NCBI GenBank assembly: GCA_035623615.1
Contig: DASPTB010000288.1
Location: 1 to 29,301 of the forward strand
Origin: DASPTB01 sp035623615
GTDB lineage: Bacteria; Actinomycetota; UBA4738
DNA: 29,301 nucleotides
Direction: 5' to 3'
Shown here: piece by piece, positions 14,969 to 21,577 of the stretch
Numbering within the stretch: position 1 is the first letter of the stretch
Layout: every line of letters starts with the position of its first letter
Program-made: the position numbers and the translations under genes
Notes under the pieces: model-generated
What the model was told of the DNA's origin: nothing
The model's database searches: none
The model's input: only the letters and a program-made list of their open reading frames with translations

Positions 14969-16408
14969 TTAGAAGGCCCCGCGACCTGCGAAGACGGCCG
15001 GGAGGGTCTTCGCCATGATGTAGAGGTCGTAGCCGATCGACCAGTTCTCGATGTAGAAGAGGTCGAGGCGCACGTAGTCGTCGAAGGGCAGGTCGCTGCG
15101 GCCCTTGATCTGCCAGAGCCCGGTCATCCCAGGCGGGACCTCGAGGCGGTCGAGGTGCCAGTCTTCGTAGAGGGCCACCTCGTCCGGCAGGGGCGGGCGG
15201 GGACCGACGAGGCTCATGTTGCCCTGGAGGACGTTCCAGATCTGCGGGAGCTCGTCGAGGCTCCAGCGCCGCAGGAACCGCCCCACCCGCGTGACGCGGG
15301 GGTCTCGGCGGAGCTTGAACAGGGGACCCGTCGCCTCGTTCTGGTCCTTCAGGTCGTCGAGCATGGTGTCGGCGCCGACCACCATCGTGCGGAACTTCAG
15401 GATCTCGAACAGCTGCTCGTGCCGACCGATCCGCTTCTGCCGGAAGAACACCGGCCCTCGGGAGTCCAGCTTGATGGCGACGGCCAGGATCACCCACAGC
15501 GGGGCGAGCAGCAGGATGGCGAGCGAGGCGAGCGCCAGGTCGAGCGTGCGCTTCGCGGCCGCCTGGGCCCCCGACAGCCTGACGGGGCGCAGCGACAGCG
15601 CCATGAGGCCGCCGACCTGCTGCAGGGTGAGCCTGGTCGAAAGGATGTCCGAGATGTTCGCCGACACGCGCACCTCGACGTCGAGGTCGCGCAGCGCACG
15701 GGAGATCGACGTCATCTTCTTTGTCCCGAGCGCCGTCGAGGCCACGAAGACGCACTCGGCTCCGCACTCGCGAACCGCGTGGTGCAGGTCGTCCAGCTCG
15801 TAGACGGGGAGGCCCTCGAGCCGGACGTAGTCGCCGGTCGGGCATACGAAGCCGGCCGCCGTGTAGCCGTTGATGCCGGTCATGGAGTGCGCGATCCTGC
15901 GGGCCTCTTCGTTGGTGCCGACGATCAGCGTGCGGAAGGCCAGCCGGCCCTCGCGCCGCCGCCGACCCATGTACCAGTGCCAGGCGCGCCGGGAGGCGAG
16001 CACCAGCAGGATGCCGAAGATCCACGTGAGCGCGACCCAGAACCGCGAGGAGTTGGCGCGGGACCAGAAGCTGATGACCACGAAGCCGGCGACCACCATC
16101 GAGACGGCGCCGGGAATCCGCCGAAACTCCTCGGCCGGCGACAGCCTGGAGAGGCTGTAGAGGCGAAACGCCGCGAAGATCGGGACGACCAGGAACGGCG
16201 TGGACAGGATCAGCAGCAGCGAGTTGGACCCGAGGGGATGCTCCCCGAACCGGACGATCCACGCGAGTCCGATGGCCAAGAGCAGTGAGAGCACGTCGGT
16301 GAGCCCAACACCGAACGCCACCTTTTGGTAGAGGTGAACGGCCCCGCCGGGCAGGACGACCGGACGGTCGACCGCCTCGACTTCAACCTCTCGCTGCCTG
16401 ACCAGCAA
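14969..16408 (-). CDS. Polyprenyl glycosylphosphotransferase (exopolysaccharide initiating sugar transferase)
   Basis: A 479-residue membrane enzyme that moves a sugar-1-phosphate from a nucleotide sugar to undecaprenyl phosphate, starting a polysaccharide or glycan repeat. It has the full WbaP-like layout: four membrane segments (about 30-53, 62-84, 101-117, 123-141), a central CoA-binding-like domain (155-260), then a re-entrant/membrane helix (286-312) and the cytoplasmic catalytic domain with SRGPVFFRQKRIG, EILKFRTM, DELPQIWNVLQG (384-395) and SLVGPRPPLP. Charged catalytic residues are intact. The start is a TTG at 16408 with GGAGGAG 5-7 nt upstream. It lies between truA and rplM, which are normally adjacent, with no other sugar genes nearby, so it looks inserted. 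The sugar used is not evident. Confidence 0.93.
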   Translation of the reverse strand: MLVRQREVEVEAVDRPVVLPGGAVHLYQKVAFGVGLTDVLSLLLAIGLAWIVRFGEHPLGSNSLLLILSTPFLVVPIFAAFRLYSLSRLSPAEEFRRIPGAVSMVVAGFVVISFWSRANSSRFWVALTWIFGILLVLASRRAWHWYMGRRRREGRLAFRTLIVGTNEEARRIAHSMTGINGYTAAGFVCPTGDYVRLEGLPVYELDDLHHAVRECGAECVFVASTALGTKKMTSISRALRDLDVEVRVSANISDILSTRLTLQQVGGLMALSLRPVRLSGAQAAAKRTLDLALASLAILLLAPLWVILAVAIKLDSRGPVFFRQKRIGRHEQLFEILKFRTMVVGADTMLDDLKDQNEATGPLFKLRRDPRVTRVGRFLRRWSLDELPQIWNVLQGNMSLVGPRPPLPDEVALYEDWHLDRLEVPPGMTGLWQIKGRSDLPFDDYVRLDLFYIENWSIGYDLYIMAKTLPAVFAGRGAF

Positions 16409-16629
16409 AGACTCTCCTCCGCCTCCAACCCCCGGAACCCACCTCAGCCCCGTCCCTCGGCCCGAACCGCAAAGGTATCAAAGGAGCATCCGAGGTCTCT
16501 CGGACCGCCCCGCACCTCCTCCCGGTCCCGAAGGAAGTCCCCACATGGGGGTCGTGTGCCTAGGTTGCACTACAACGGGCGGGGGGGGCAATAGGACAAT
16601 GGGTCGAATTCCCAGGTAGCGGAACAGGG
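16409..16629 (-). promoter_or_regulatory. Structured 221-bp upstream region of the transferase gene
   Basis: No gene fits here. It holds an 8-G run (16581-16588; C8 on the coding strand), a GTTG/CAAC hairpin (16564-16576), the palindrome CCCCACATGGGG (16539-16550) and a perfect 6-bp stem with a 4-nt loop, TCCGAG-GTCT-CTCGGA (16489-16504). The last is followed on the minus strand by TGCTCCTTTG, so it could be a weak terminator or attenuator. A strong ribosome binding site ends the region. A promoter is likely but I see no good -10/-35 pair; TTGTCC with TTGTAG 18 nt downstream is the best, and the C8 run lies between them. Confidence 0.4.
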
Positions 16630-17370
16630 TCATTTGGCGTAACGAACCCGGAGCAGCGACAGCCCCTGCGCAGGCGCGATCGTGCCCGCCCCGGCACGGT
16701 CGCGGGCCGCGAGGATCGCGGCCACGCCGGCGGCTTCGAGCCGTCCCTCCCCGACCCGGACGAGGGTACCGACGAGGCTCCGGACCATTTGATGCAGGAA
16801 TGCGTCGGCCTGCGCGCGCACGCCGACGCGCGTCCCGCGCACGTTCACCGACAGCGTGCGGAGGTTGCGGACGGTGCTCGCCGGCGGGTCGGCGGCCCGG
16901 CAGAAGGAAGCGAAGTCGTGCTCGCCGATCAGCGAACGCGCGGCGGCGCGCATGGCGGGCACCGCCAGGGCGCCGGGCCGATGCCACACGAACCTTGCCG
17001 CGAACGGGTCGGGCGTGTCCGATGTCTCGATGTCGTAGCGGTACTCGCGGCCGCTGGCACTGAAGCGCGCGTCGAACCCTTCGGGGGCGCGGCGCGCGCG
17101 GCGGATCGCGATCTCGGGGCCGAGCATGCGGTTGAGCGCGCGCCGCGCCCGCTCGAGGTCGATGTCACCCGGCGCGGTGAACGACGCCACCTGGCCTTCC
17201 GCGTGCACTCCGGCATCGGTTCGGCCCGCCACGGAAAGCTTCGGCTCCTCGCCGAGGAGCCTCCCGAGTGCCTCGGTCAGTACGCCCTCGACGGTCCGGA
17301 CGCGCGGCTGGCGCGCCCATCCATGGAAATCCGTTCCGTCGTAGGCAATATCGAGCCGGACGACGCTCAT
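16630..17370 (-). CDS. truA: tRNA pseudouridine(38-40) synthase
   Basis: Converts uridines 38-40 in the tRNA anticodon arm to pseudouridine. It has 246 residues, normal length. It begins with IAYDGTDFHGWARQP; catalytic Asp lies in AGRTDAGVHA (near residue 52); REYRYDI, FWHRPGAL-type and FLHQMVRSLVGTLV segments are all typical. ATG start 19 nt after rplQ. It is the last gene of the alpha operon, a placement seen across many bacteria. Only weak inverted repeats follow its stop, so read-through into the region ahead of the transferase is possible. Confidence 0.97.
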   Translation of the reverse strand: MSVVRLDIAYDGTDFHGWARQPRVRTVEGVLTEALGRLLGEEPKLSVAGRTDAGVHAEGQVASFTAPGDIDLERARRALNRMLGPEIAIRRARRAPEGFDARFSASGREYRYDIETSDTPDPFAARFVWHRPGALAVPAMRAAARSLIGEHDFASFCRAADPPASTVRNLRTLSVNVRGTRVGVRAQADAFLHQMVRSLVGTLVRVGEGRLEAAGVAAILAARDRAGAGTIAPAQGLSLLRVRYAK

Positions 17371-17389
17371 CGCCGCGCGGCGGACCGGG

Positions 17390-17752
17390 TCACTCCTCTT
17401 CGGGCAGCAGTTCGATGATCGCCATGGGCGCCCCGTCGCCGCCGCGCTGGCCGAGCTTGAGGATGCGCGTGTAGCCGCCGTTTCGCTCCGCGTAGCGCGG
17501 CCCGATCTCGGAGAAGAGCTTGTGCACCACGTCGCGATCGGGCACGGTCCGCAGCACCTGCCGCCGAGCGTGCACGTCGCCTCGCTTCGCGAAGGTGATC
17601 AGATGCTCGGCCAGCGGCCGAAGGGCCTTGGCCTTCGCCTCGGTCGTGCGAACGCGCTCGTGTGTGAAGAGCTGAGCGGCGAGGCCCCCAAGCATCAGCT
17701 TCTGGTGCGCGGGCCCCGATCCGAGACGCGGCCCCCGCGTCGGCTTCGGCAC
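17390..17752 (-). CDS. rplQ: Ribosomal protein L17
   Basis: Large-subunit protein near the exit tunnel. 120 residues with RLGSGPAHQKLMLGGLAAQLFTHERVRTTEAKAKALRP, the signature region, and YTRILKLGQRGGDGAPMAIIEL at the end, matching the compact bacterial form. The GTG start lies one base after the rpoA stop, with GGGAGGA about 6 nt upstream inside rpoA. Part of the alpha operon. Confidence 0.97.
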   Translation of the reverse strand: MPKPTRGPRLGSGPAHQKLMLGGLAAQLFTHERVRTTEAKAKALRPLAEHLITFAKRGDVHARRQVLRTVPDRDVVHKLFSEIGPRYAERNGGYTRILKLGQRGGDGAPMAIIELLPEEE

Positions 17753-17753
17753 G

Positions 17754-18683
17754 TCAGTCCTCCCGCAGCGACAGGTCGAGCTCCTCGAGCTTGCCCTTCA
17801 CCTCGTCGATCGACTTCTGTCCGAAGTTGCGGATGTCCATGAGCTCCTGCTCGCTGCGCTGCACGAGCTCGCCCACGGTGTTGATGCCCTCGCGCTTCAG
17901 GCAGTTGTACGAGCGGACCGAGAGGTTCAGGTCCTCGATCGTCAGGGCAAGATCGCCCGACAGCGGGGCCTCCTCGGCGTTCGCCGGAACGATGTGGTCG
18001 CTCTCGGCCAGCGCCGAGAAAAGGTCCACGAGCGCCACCAGGGTCTTCCCTGCGGAGGCGACCGCCTCCTTGGCCGTCAGCGCGCCGTTGGTCTCCACGT
18101 CCAGGATCAGCCGGTCGCGGTCGGTCATCTGCTCGACGCGGGTGTTCTCGACCGAGTACGTCACGCGGCGGACCGGCGAGAAGATCGAGTCCACCGGGAT
18201 CACCCCGATCGGGTCGCGAAGCTTCTTGTTGCGGTCGGCCGGCACGTAGCCGACGCCACGCTCCACGACCAGCTCCAGCTCGAGGTTCGCGCCCTTGCCG
18301 AGCGTGGCGATGTGCAGGCCGGAGTTGAGGATCTCGACGCCGGCGGGCGGTTGCACGTCGCCGGCGGTGACCTCGGCCGGACCGCGCGCCCGCAGGTACG
18401 CCGACACGGGCTCGTCGACCTCGGAGCGGATCACGAGCTGCTTGAGGTTCAGGATCACGTTGGTGACGTCCTCGGTCACCTTCGGAATGGTCGAGAACTC
18501 GTGCAGGACGCCCTCGATCTTCACCGACGAGATTGCGGCGCCGGGGATCGACGACAACAGCGTGCGCCGCAGCGCGTTCCCGAGCGTGTATCCGAATCCG
18601 GGCTCCAGCGGCTCGACGACGAACTTCGAGCGCGTCGGAGTCAGCACTTCCTCTTCGATCTCTGGCCTTGCGACGACGAGCAC
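17754..18683 (-). CDS. rpoA: DNA-directed RNA polymerase subunit alpha
   Basis: 309 residues. The N-terminal domain (about 1-230) that dimerises and nucleates core assembly shows FVVEPLEPGFGYTLGNALRRTLLSS and HEFSTIPKVTEDV. The C-terminal domain (about 250-309), which contacts UP elements and activators, shows LSVRSYNCLKREGINTVGELV and DIRNFGQKSIDEVK. Length is normal. GTG start with AAGGAGG 8 nt upstream. The preceding gene is rpsK rather than rpsD, across a 104-nt gap. A 24-codon out-of-phase reading frame starting at the ATG at 18715 overlaps the beginning of rpoA; it is probably not expressed. Confidence 0.98.
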   Translation of the reverse strand: MLVVARPEIEEEVLTPTRSKFVVEPLEPGFGYTLGNALRRTLLSSIPGAAISSVKIEGVLHEFSTIPKVTEDVTNVILNLKQLVIRSEVDEPVSAYLRARGPAEVTAGDVQPPAGVEILNSGLHIATLGKGANLELELVVERGVGYVPADRNKKLRDPIGVIPVDSIFSPVRRVTYSVENTRVEQMTDRDRLILDVETNGALTAKEAVASAGKTLVALVDLFSALAESDHIVPANAEEAPLSGDLALTIEDLNLSVRSYNCLKREGINTVGELVQRSEQELMDIRNFGQKSIDEVKGKLEELDLSLRED

Positions 18684-18707
18684 GGCGTTGCCTCCTTCGG
18701 CGGGGGA

Positions 18708-18740
18708 TCATCCATTTCTCCCCACCCTCGGTTCACCTCC
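18708..18740 (-). promoter_or_regulatory. Orphan full Shine-Dalgarno and 5-codon mini-ORF ahead of rpoA
   Basis: GGAGGTGA (18740-18733), a complete match to the usual anti-Shine-Dalgarno, is followed after 7 nt by GTG GGG AGA AAT GGA TGA (18725-18708), encoding V-G-R-N-G. rpoA has its own ribosome binding site further on. This may be a leader peptide for rpoA, or a leftover of the lost rpsD start. It lies in the gap where rpsD sits in many bacteria. The sequence alone does not decide. Confidence 0.35.
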
Positions 18741-18787
18741 GCTCCGGAACTCGGGCCCGGATGCGGTCCAACGATGCGCCGGAACGG

Positions 18788-19180
18788 CTAGACGCGGCGG
18801 CGCTTCCGCGGCCGGCAGCCGTTGTGCGGCACCGGCGTGACGTCCTGGATGCCCAGGATCTCGAGCCCGGTCGCGGCGAGCGAGCGGATGGCCGTCTCGC
18901 GCCCGGAGCCGGGGCCCTTCACGAAGACGTCGACCTTGGTGAGGCCGTGCTCCTGGGCACGGCGGGCCGCCGCCTCGGCGGCGAGCTGCGCGGCGAAAGG
19001 TGTCGACTTGCGCGATCCCTTGAACCCGACGTTGCCGGCGCTCGCCCAGGAGAGGGTGTTCCCCTCCAGGTCGGTGATGGTGACGATCGTGTTGTTGAAC
19101 GTCGACTTGATGTGCGCCTGCCCGTGGGAGACGTTCTTCTTCTCCTTGCGGCGCGTCTTCTTCTGCTTGGGCTTGGCCAC
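18788..19180 (-). CDS. rpsK: Ribosomal protein S11
   Basis: Small-subunit platform protein near the 3' end of 16S rRNA. 130 residues: HIKSTFNNTIVTITDLEGN, SWASAGNVGFKGSRKSTPFAAQLAAE, FVKGPGSGRETAIRSL and the C-terminal DVTPVPHNGCRPRKRRRV are all typical. GTG start, 18 nt after rpsM. Followed by a 104-nt gap instead of rpsD. Confidence 0.98.
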   Translation of the reverse strand: MAKPKQKKTRRKEKKNVSHGQAHIKSTFNNTIVTITDLEGNTLSWASAGNVGFKGSRKSTPFAAQLAAEAAARRAQEHGLTKVDVFVKGPGSGRETAIRSLAATGLEILGIQDVTPVPHNGCRPRKRRRV

Positions 19181-19198
19181 GATCGTCAGCTCCCTTTA

Positions 19199-19576
19199 CT
19201 ACTTGCCCTTCTTGCGCCGCACGCCGACGGTCTTCTTGGGACCCTTGCGCGTGCGTGCGTTCGTGTGCGTCCGCTGGCCGTGGACGGGAAGGCTCCGGCG
19301 GTGGCGGATCCCCTGGTAGGCGCCGATCTCGATCTTGCGCTTGATGTCCTGCGCCACGTCGCGGCGAAGGTCGCCCTCGACCTTGTAGCTCGCGTCGATC
19401 CAGTCGCGGATCCGGACGACCTCCTCCTCGGTCAGGTCGCGGACCTTGCGGCCGCCGTCCAAGCCGAGGGCGTCCACGGTGCTCCGGGCCCGTGTCGGGC
19501 CGATGCCGTAGATGTAGCGGAGCGCGACGTCCACGCGCTTGTCGCGCGGGAGGTCGACGCCAGCGATTCGAGCCAT
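19199..19576 (-). CDS. rpsM: Ribosomal protein S13
   Basis: Head protein contacting tRNAs and the large subunit. 125 residues with ARIAGVDLPRDKRVDVAL, YIYGIGPTRA, the RHRRSLPVHGQRTHTNARTRKG rRNA-binding segment and a Lys-rich C terminus (GVRRKKGK). ATG start 13 nt after rpmJ with GGGGAG upstream. Normal in every respect. Confidence 0.98.
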   Translation of the reverse strand: MARIAGVDLPRDKRVDVALRYIYGIGPTRARSTVDALGLDGGRKVRDLTEEEVVRIRDWIDASYKVEGDLRRDVAQDIKRKIEIGAYQGIRHRRSLPVHGQRTHTNARTRKGPKKTVGVRRKKGK

Positions 19577-19589
19577 GCCGCTCGCTCCC

Positions 19590-19703
19590 CTATCCCTGCC
19601 GCTGCTTGTGGCGCGGGTTCGAGCAGATCACCATCACGACGCCGTGACGGCGGATCAGCTTGCACCGCTCGCACATCTTCTTGACCGACGGCCGAACCTT
19701 CAT
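19590..19703 (-). CDS. rpmJ: Ribosomal protein L36, zinc-binding form
   Basis: 37 residues beginning MKVRPSVKKMC. Cys11, Cys14, Cys27 and His32 form the C-C-C-H zinc site of the 'C+' form, which in zinc-limited bacteria is replaced by a Cys-free paralogue. The ATG at 19703 has GGAAGGA about 8 nt upstream. It lies between infA and rpsM, the usual place. Confidence 0.97.
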   Translation of the reverse strand: MKVRPSVKKMCERCKLIRRHGVVMVICSNPRHKQRQG

Positions 19704-19743
19704 CTTCGCATCCTTCCAACTTCGCCGGGAGACGGACCCGCCG

Positions 19744-19962
19744 CTACCGGTACCGGTAGGTGATCCGGCCCCTCGTCAGGTCGTACGGTGTCAGTTCCAC
19801 CAGGACCCGGTCTCCCGGGAGGATCCGGATGTAGTGCATCCGCATCTTGCCCGAGATGTGGGTCAGAACCTTGTGGCCATTGTCGAGCTCCACCCGGAAC
19901 ATGGCGTTTGGCAGCGGCTCGACGACCGTGCCCTCGACCTCAATTGCGTCCTTTTTTGCCAC
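19744..19962 (-). CDS. infA: Translation initiation factor IF-1
   Basis: 72-residue OB-fold factor that binds the ribosomal A site during initiation. Typical segments are AIEVEGTVVEPLPNAMFRVELDNGH, HISGKMRMHYIRILPGDRV and ELTPYDLTRGRITYR. The GTG start at 19962 gives the usual M-A-K-K beginning; the upstream GGAG is only about 1-2 nt away, so initiation may be weak. First gene after the promoter at 20028-20056. Confidence 0.98.
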   Translation of the reverse strand: MAKKDAIEVEGTVVEPLPNAMFRVELDNGHKVLTHISGKMRMHYIRILPGDRVLVELTPYDLTRGRITYRYR

Positions 19963-20027
19963 GCTCCGGTTATCGCCCCGACTTTCGAACAGCGCGAACG
20001 GCCCAGGTCATTCCCGGGATCGCGACA

Positions 20028-20056
20028 AGTATAGGGTTCACCAGGCGACCCGTCCA
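20028..20056 (-). promoter_or_regulatory. Promoter of the infA-rpmJ-rpsM-rpsK-rpoA-rplQ-truA operon
   Basis: TGGACG (20056-20051) and TATACT (20033-20028) are separated by exactly 17 bases, a good match to the housekeeping sigma-70 consensus and the best promoter in the window. The expected start is near 20021, giving a 59-nt leader. It lies in the 170-bp gap between map and infA, the only sizable break in the ribosomal block before truA. The rest of the gap holds no gene; a weak CGAGGG/CCCTCG pairing just after map could help end the upstream message. Confidence 0.65.
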
Positions 20057-20132
20057 CCGTCCTCGGTGCTCCTGACGAGGGGTTTTGGCCTTTGTGCGCC
20101 CGTGGCCGAAGTCCCTCGAACGTCGGAGCTGG

Positions 20133-20891
20133 CTAGGCGCTCTCCCGCGCGGTGAGGACCTCCGGCCCGTCGGGCGTCACCGCGATGGTGTGCTCGAAGT
20201 GGGCGGACAGGCTTCCATCGGCCGTCACCACCGTCCAGCCGTCGTCCAGGACGTTCGTCCGCCAGTCCCCGACGTTCACCATGGGCTCGATGGCGACCAC
20301 CAGACCCGGCCTGATCTCGGGTCCCCTGCCCGGATCGCCGTAGTTGGGAACCTGGGGATCTTCATGGAGGAGCCGGCCGACTCCGTGGCCCACGTACTCG
20401 CGCACCACGGCGAACCCGGCGCCCTCGACCAGCTGCTGAACGGCGTGGCCCACGTCGGAGAGCCGCCCCGCCGGGCGGAGCTCGGAGATGCCGGCCGCGA
20501 GCGACTCCTCGGTCACGCGCAGCAGCTTGTCGACGACGTCGGAGGGCGCGTCGCCCACGTACACGCTCACCGCGGAGTCCGCATGGAACCCCTCCCAGAT
20601 GGCGCCGACGTCCAGCTTCAGGATGTCGCCCTCGCCCACGCGCTGCTTTCCCGGGATGCCGTGCACCACCTCGTCGTTGAGCGACGTGCAGATCGAGGCC
20701 GGGAAGCCGCGGTACCCCTTGAAGGATGGGACCGCGCCGGCGCTCCTGATGCTCCGTTCCGCGAGCTCGTCGAGCTGCCTCGTGGTGATCCCGGGGCGAA
20801 CCCGATCCACCAGCTCGTCGATCGTGTCCGCGACGATCTTCCCCGCGCGGCGCATCTCGTCGATCTCCTCGGGGGACTTGTAGACGATCAT
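20133..20891 (-). CDS. map: Methionine aminopeptidase type I
   Basis: Removes the initiator Met from nascent proteins. 252 residues, the compact type Ia form without an N-terminal zinc-finger extension. Metal ligands are Asp94, Asp105, His169, Glu202 and Glu233; His77 in NDEVVHGIP is the substrate-binding His. ATG start overlapping the adk stop as ATGA. secY-adk-map is a classic order. Confidence 0.97.
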   Translation of the reverse strand: MIVYKSPEEIDEMRRAGKIVADTIDELVDRVRPGITTRQLDELAERSIRSAGAVPSFKGYRGFPASICTSLNDEVVHGIPGKQRVGEGDILKLDVGAIWEGFHADSAVSVYVGDAPSDVVDKLLRVTEESLAAGISELRPAGRLSDVGHAVQQLVEGAGFAVVREYVGHGVGRLLHEDPQVPNYGDPGRGPEIRPGLVVAIEPMVNVGDWRTNVLDDGWTVVTADGSLSAHFEHTIAVTPDGPEVLTARESA

Positions 20892-21577
20892 CCGCGCGCT
20901 CCCGGCGCCCCCGCGGTCACGCGCTCGATCGTGGCGACCGCGCGGTCGGTCACCTCGTCGACGGCGGCGTCGGCGTCGAGTTCGTGGAGGATCCCGCGCT
21001 CGCCGTAGAACTCGAGCAGCGGCTGCGTCTGCGCGTGGTACACCTCGAGGCGGTGCCGCACCGTCTCCTCCCGGTCGTCCTCGCGCTGGATCAGGGGTCC
21101 GCCGCAGCGGTCGCACACACCCTCCTCGCGCGGCGGGGAGAGCTCCACGTTGTACGGGCGCTGGTCGATCGCGCACGTGCGGCGGCCGGCGACCCGCTTG
21201 ACGGCGAGCTCGTCTGAGACCATGAACGCGAGGGCCGCGGTGATCGGGAACCCGCCCGCGACCGTGTGCTCCTCGAGGAGCTCGGCCTGCCGGATGGTTC
21301 GCGGGAACCCATCGAGGATGAAGCCCGTGTGCTCATCGTGCGCCTCGTCGATCGCCGCCGTCACCATGCCGACGACGACGCCGTCGGGGACGAGCTCGCC
21401 CTCCTCCATGTACGCCTTGGCCTCCAGGCCGAGCTCGGACTGCTCCTCCACGTTGCGCCGGAAGATGTCGCCGGTCGAGATGAGCGGCACGTCGTACCTG
21501 GTCGCGAGACGGTACGCCTGGGTGCCTTTTCCGGCGCCCGGGGGTCCGAGCAGGACAACGCGGACGGGGTCCCTCAC
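20888..21577 (-). CDS. adk: Adenylate kinase
   Basis: Interconverts ATP + AMP and 2 ADP. 229 residues, the long-LID type. P-loop GPPGAGKGTQ at 11-20, AMP-binding STGDIFRR near 34-41, and LDGFPRT at 88-94. The LID contains Cys135, Cys155 and Cys158, but the usual fourth Cys of the zinc site is Asp138 (C-x2-D ... C-x2-C). The GTG start overlaps the secY stop (GTGA). Some adenylate kinases use Asp in a zinc site, though usually at a different position of the four. Confidence 0.97.
   Translation of the reverse strand: MRDPVRVVLLGPPGAGKGTQAYRLATRYDVPLISTGDIFRRNVEEQSELGLEAKAYMEEGELVPDGVVVGMVTAAIDEAHDEHTGFILDGFPRTIRQAELLEEHTVAGGFPITAALAFMVSDELAVKRVAGRRTCAIDQRPYNVELSPPREEGVCDRCGGPLIQREDDREETVRHRLEVYHAQTQPLLEFYGERGILHELDADAAVDEVTDRAVATIERVTAGAPGARG

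Noticed and set aside
13564..15018. Plus-strand open frame rich in Leu/Arg/Gly opposite rplM and rpsI
   Set aside because: Its repetitive composition is the complement of the charged tails of L13 and S9; no independent evidence.
16539..16550. CCCCACATGGGG as an RNA hairpin
   Set aside because: A 2-nt loop is not feasible in RNA; at most it is a DNA palindrome for a regulator, with no other support.
18684..18787. A degraded rpsD in the rpsK-rpoA gap
   Set aside because: 104 nt is too short and no S4-like peptide is seen in any frame; only a ribosome binding site remains.
20057..20132. CGAGGG/CCCTCG and GGCC/GGCC pairings as a terminator or riboswitch after map
   Set aside because: Long loops, no U-tract and no known riboswitch core.
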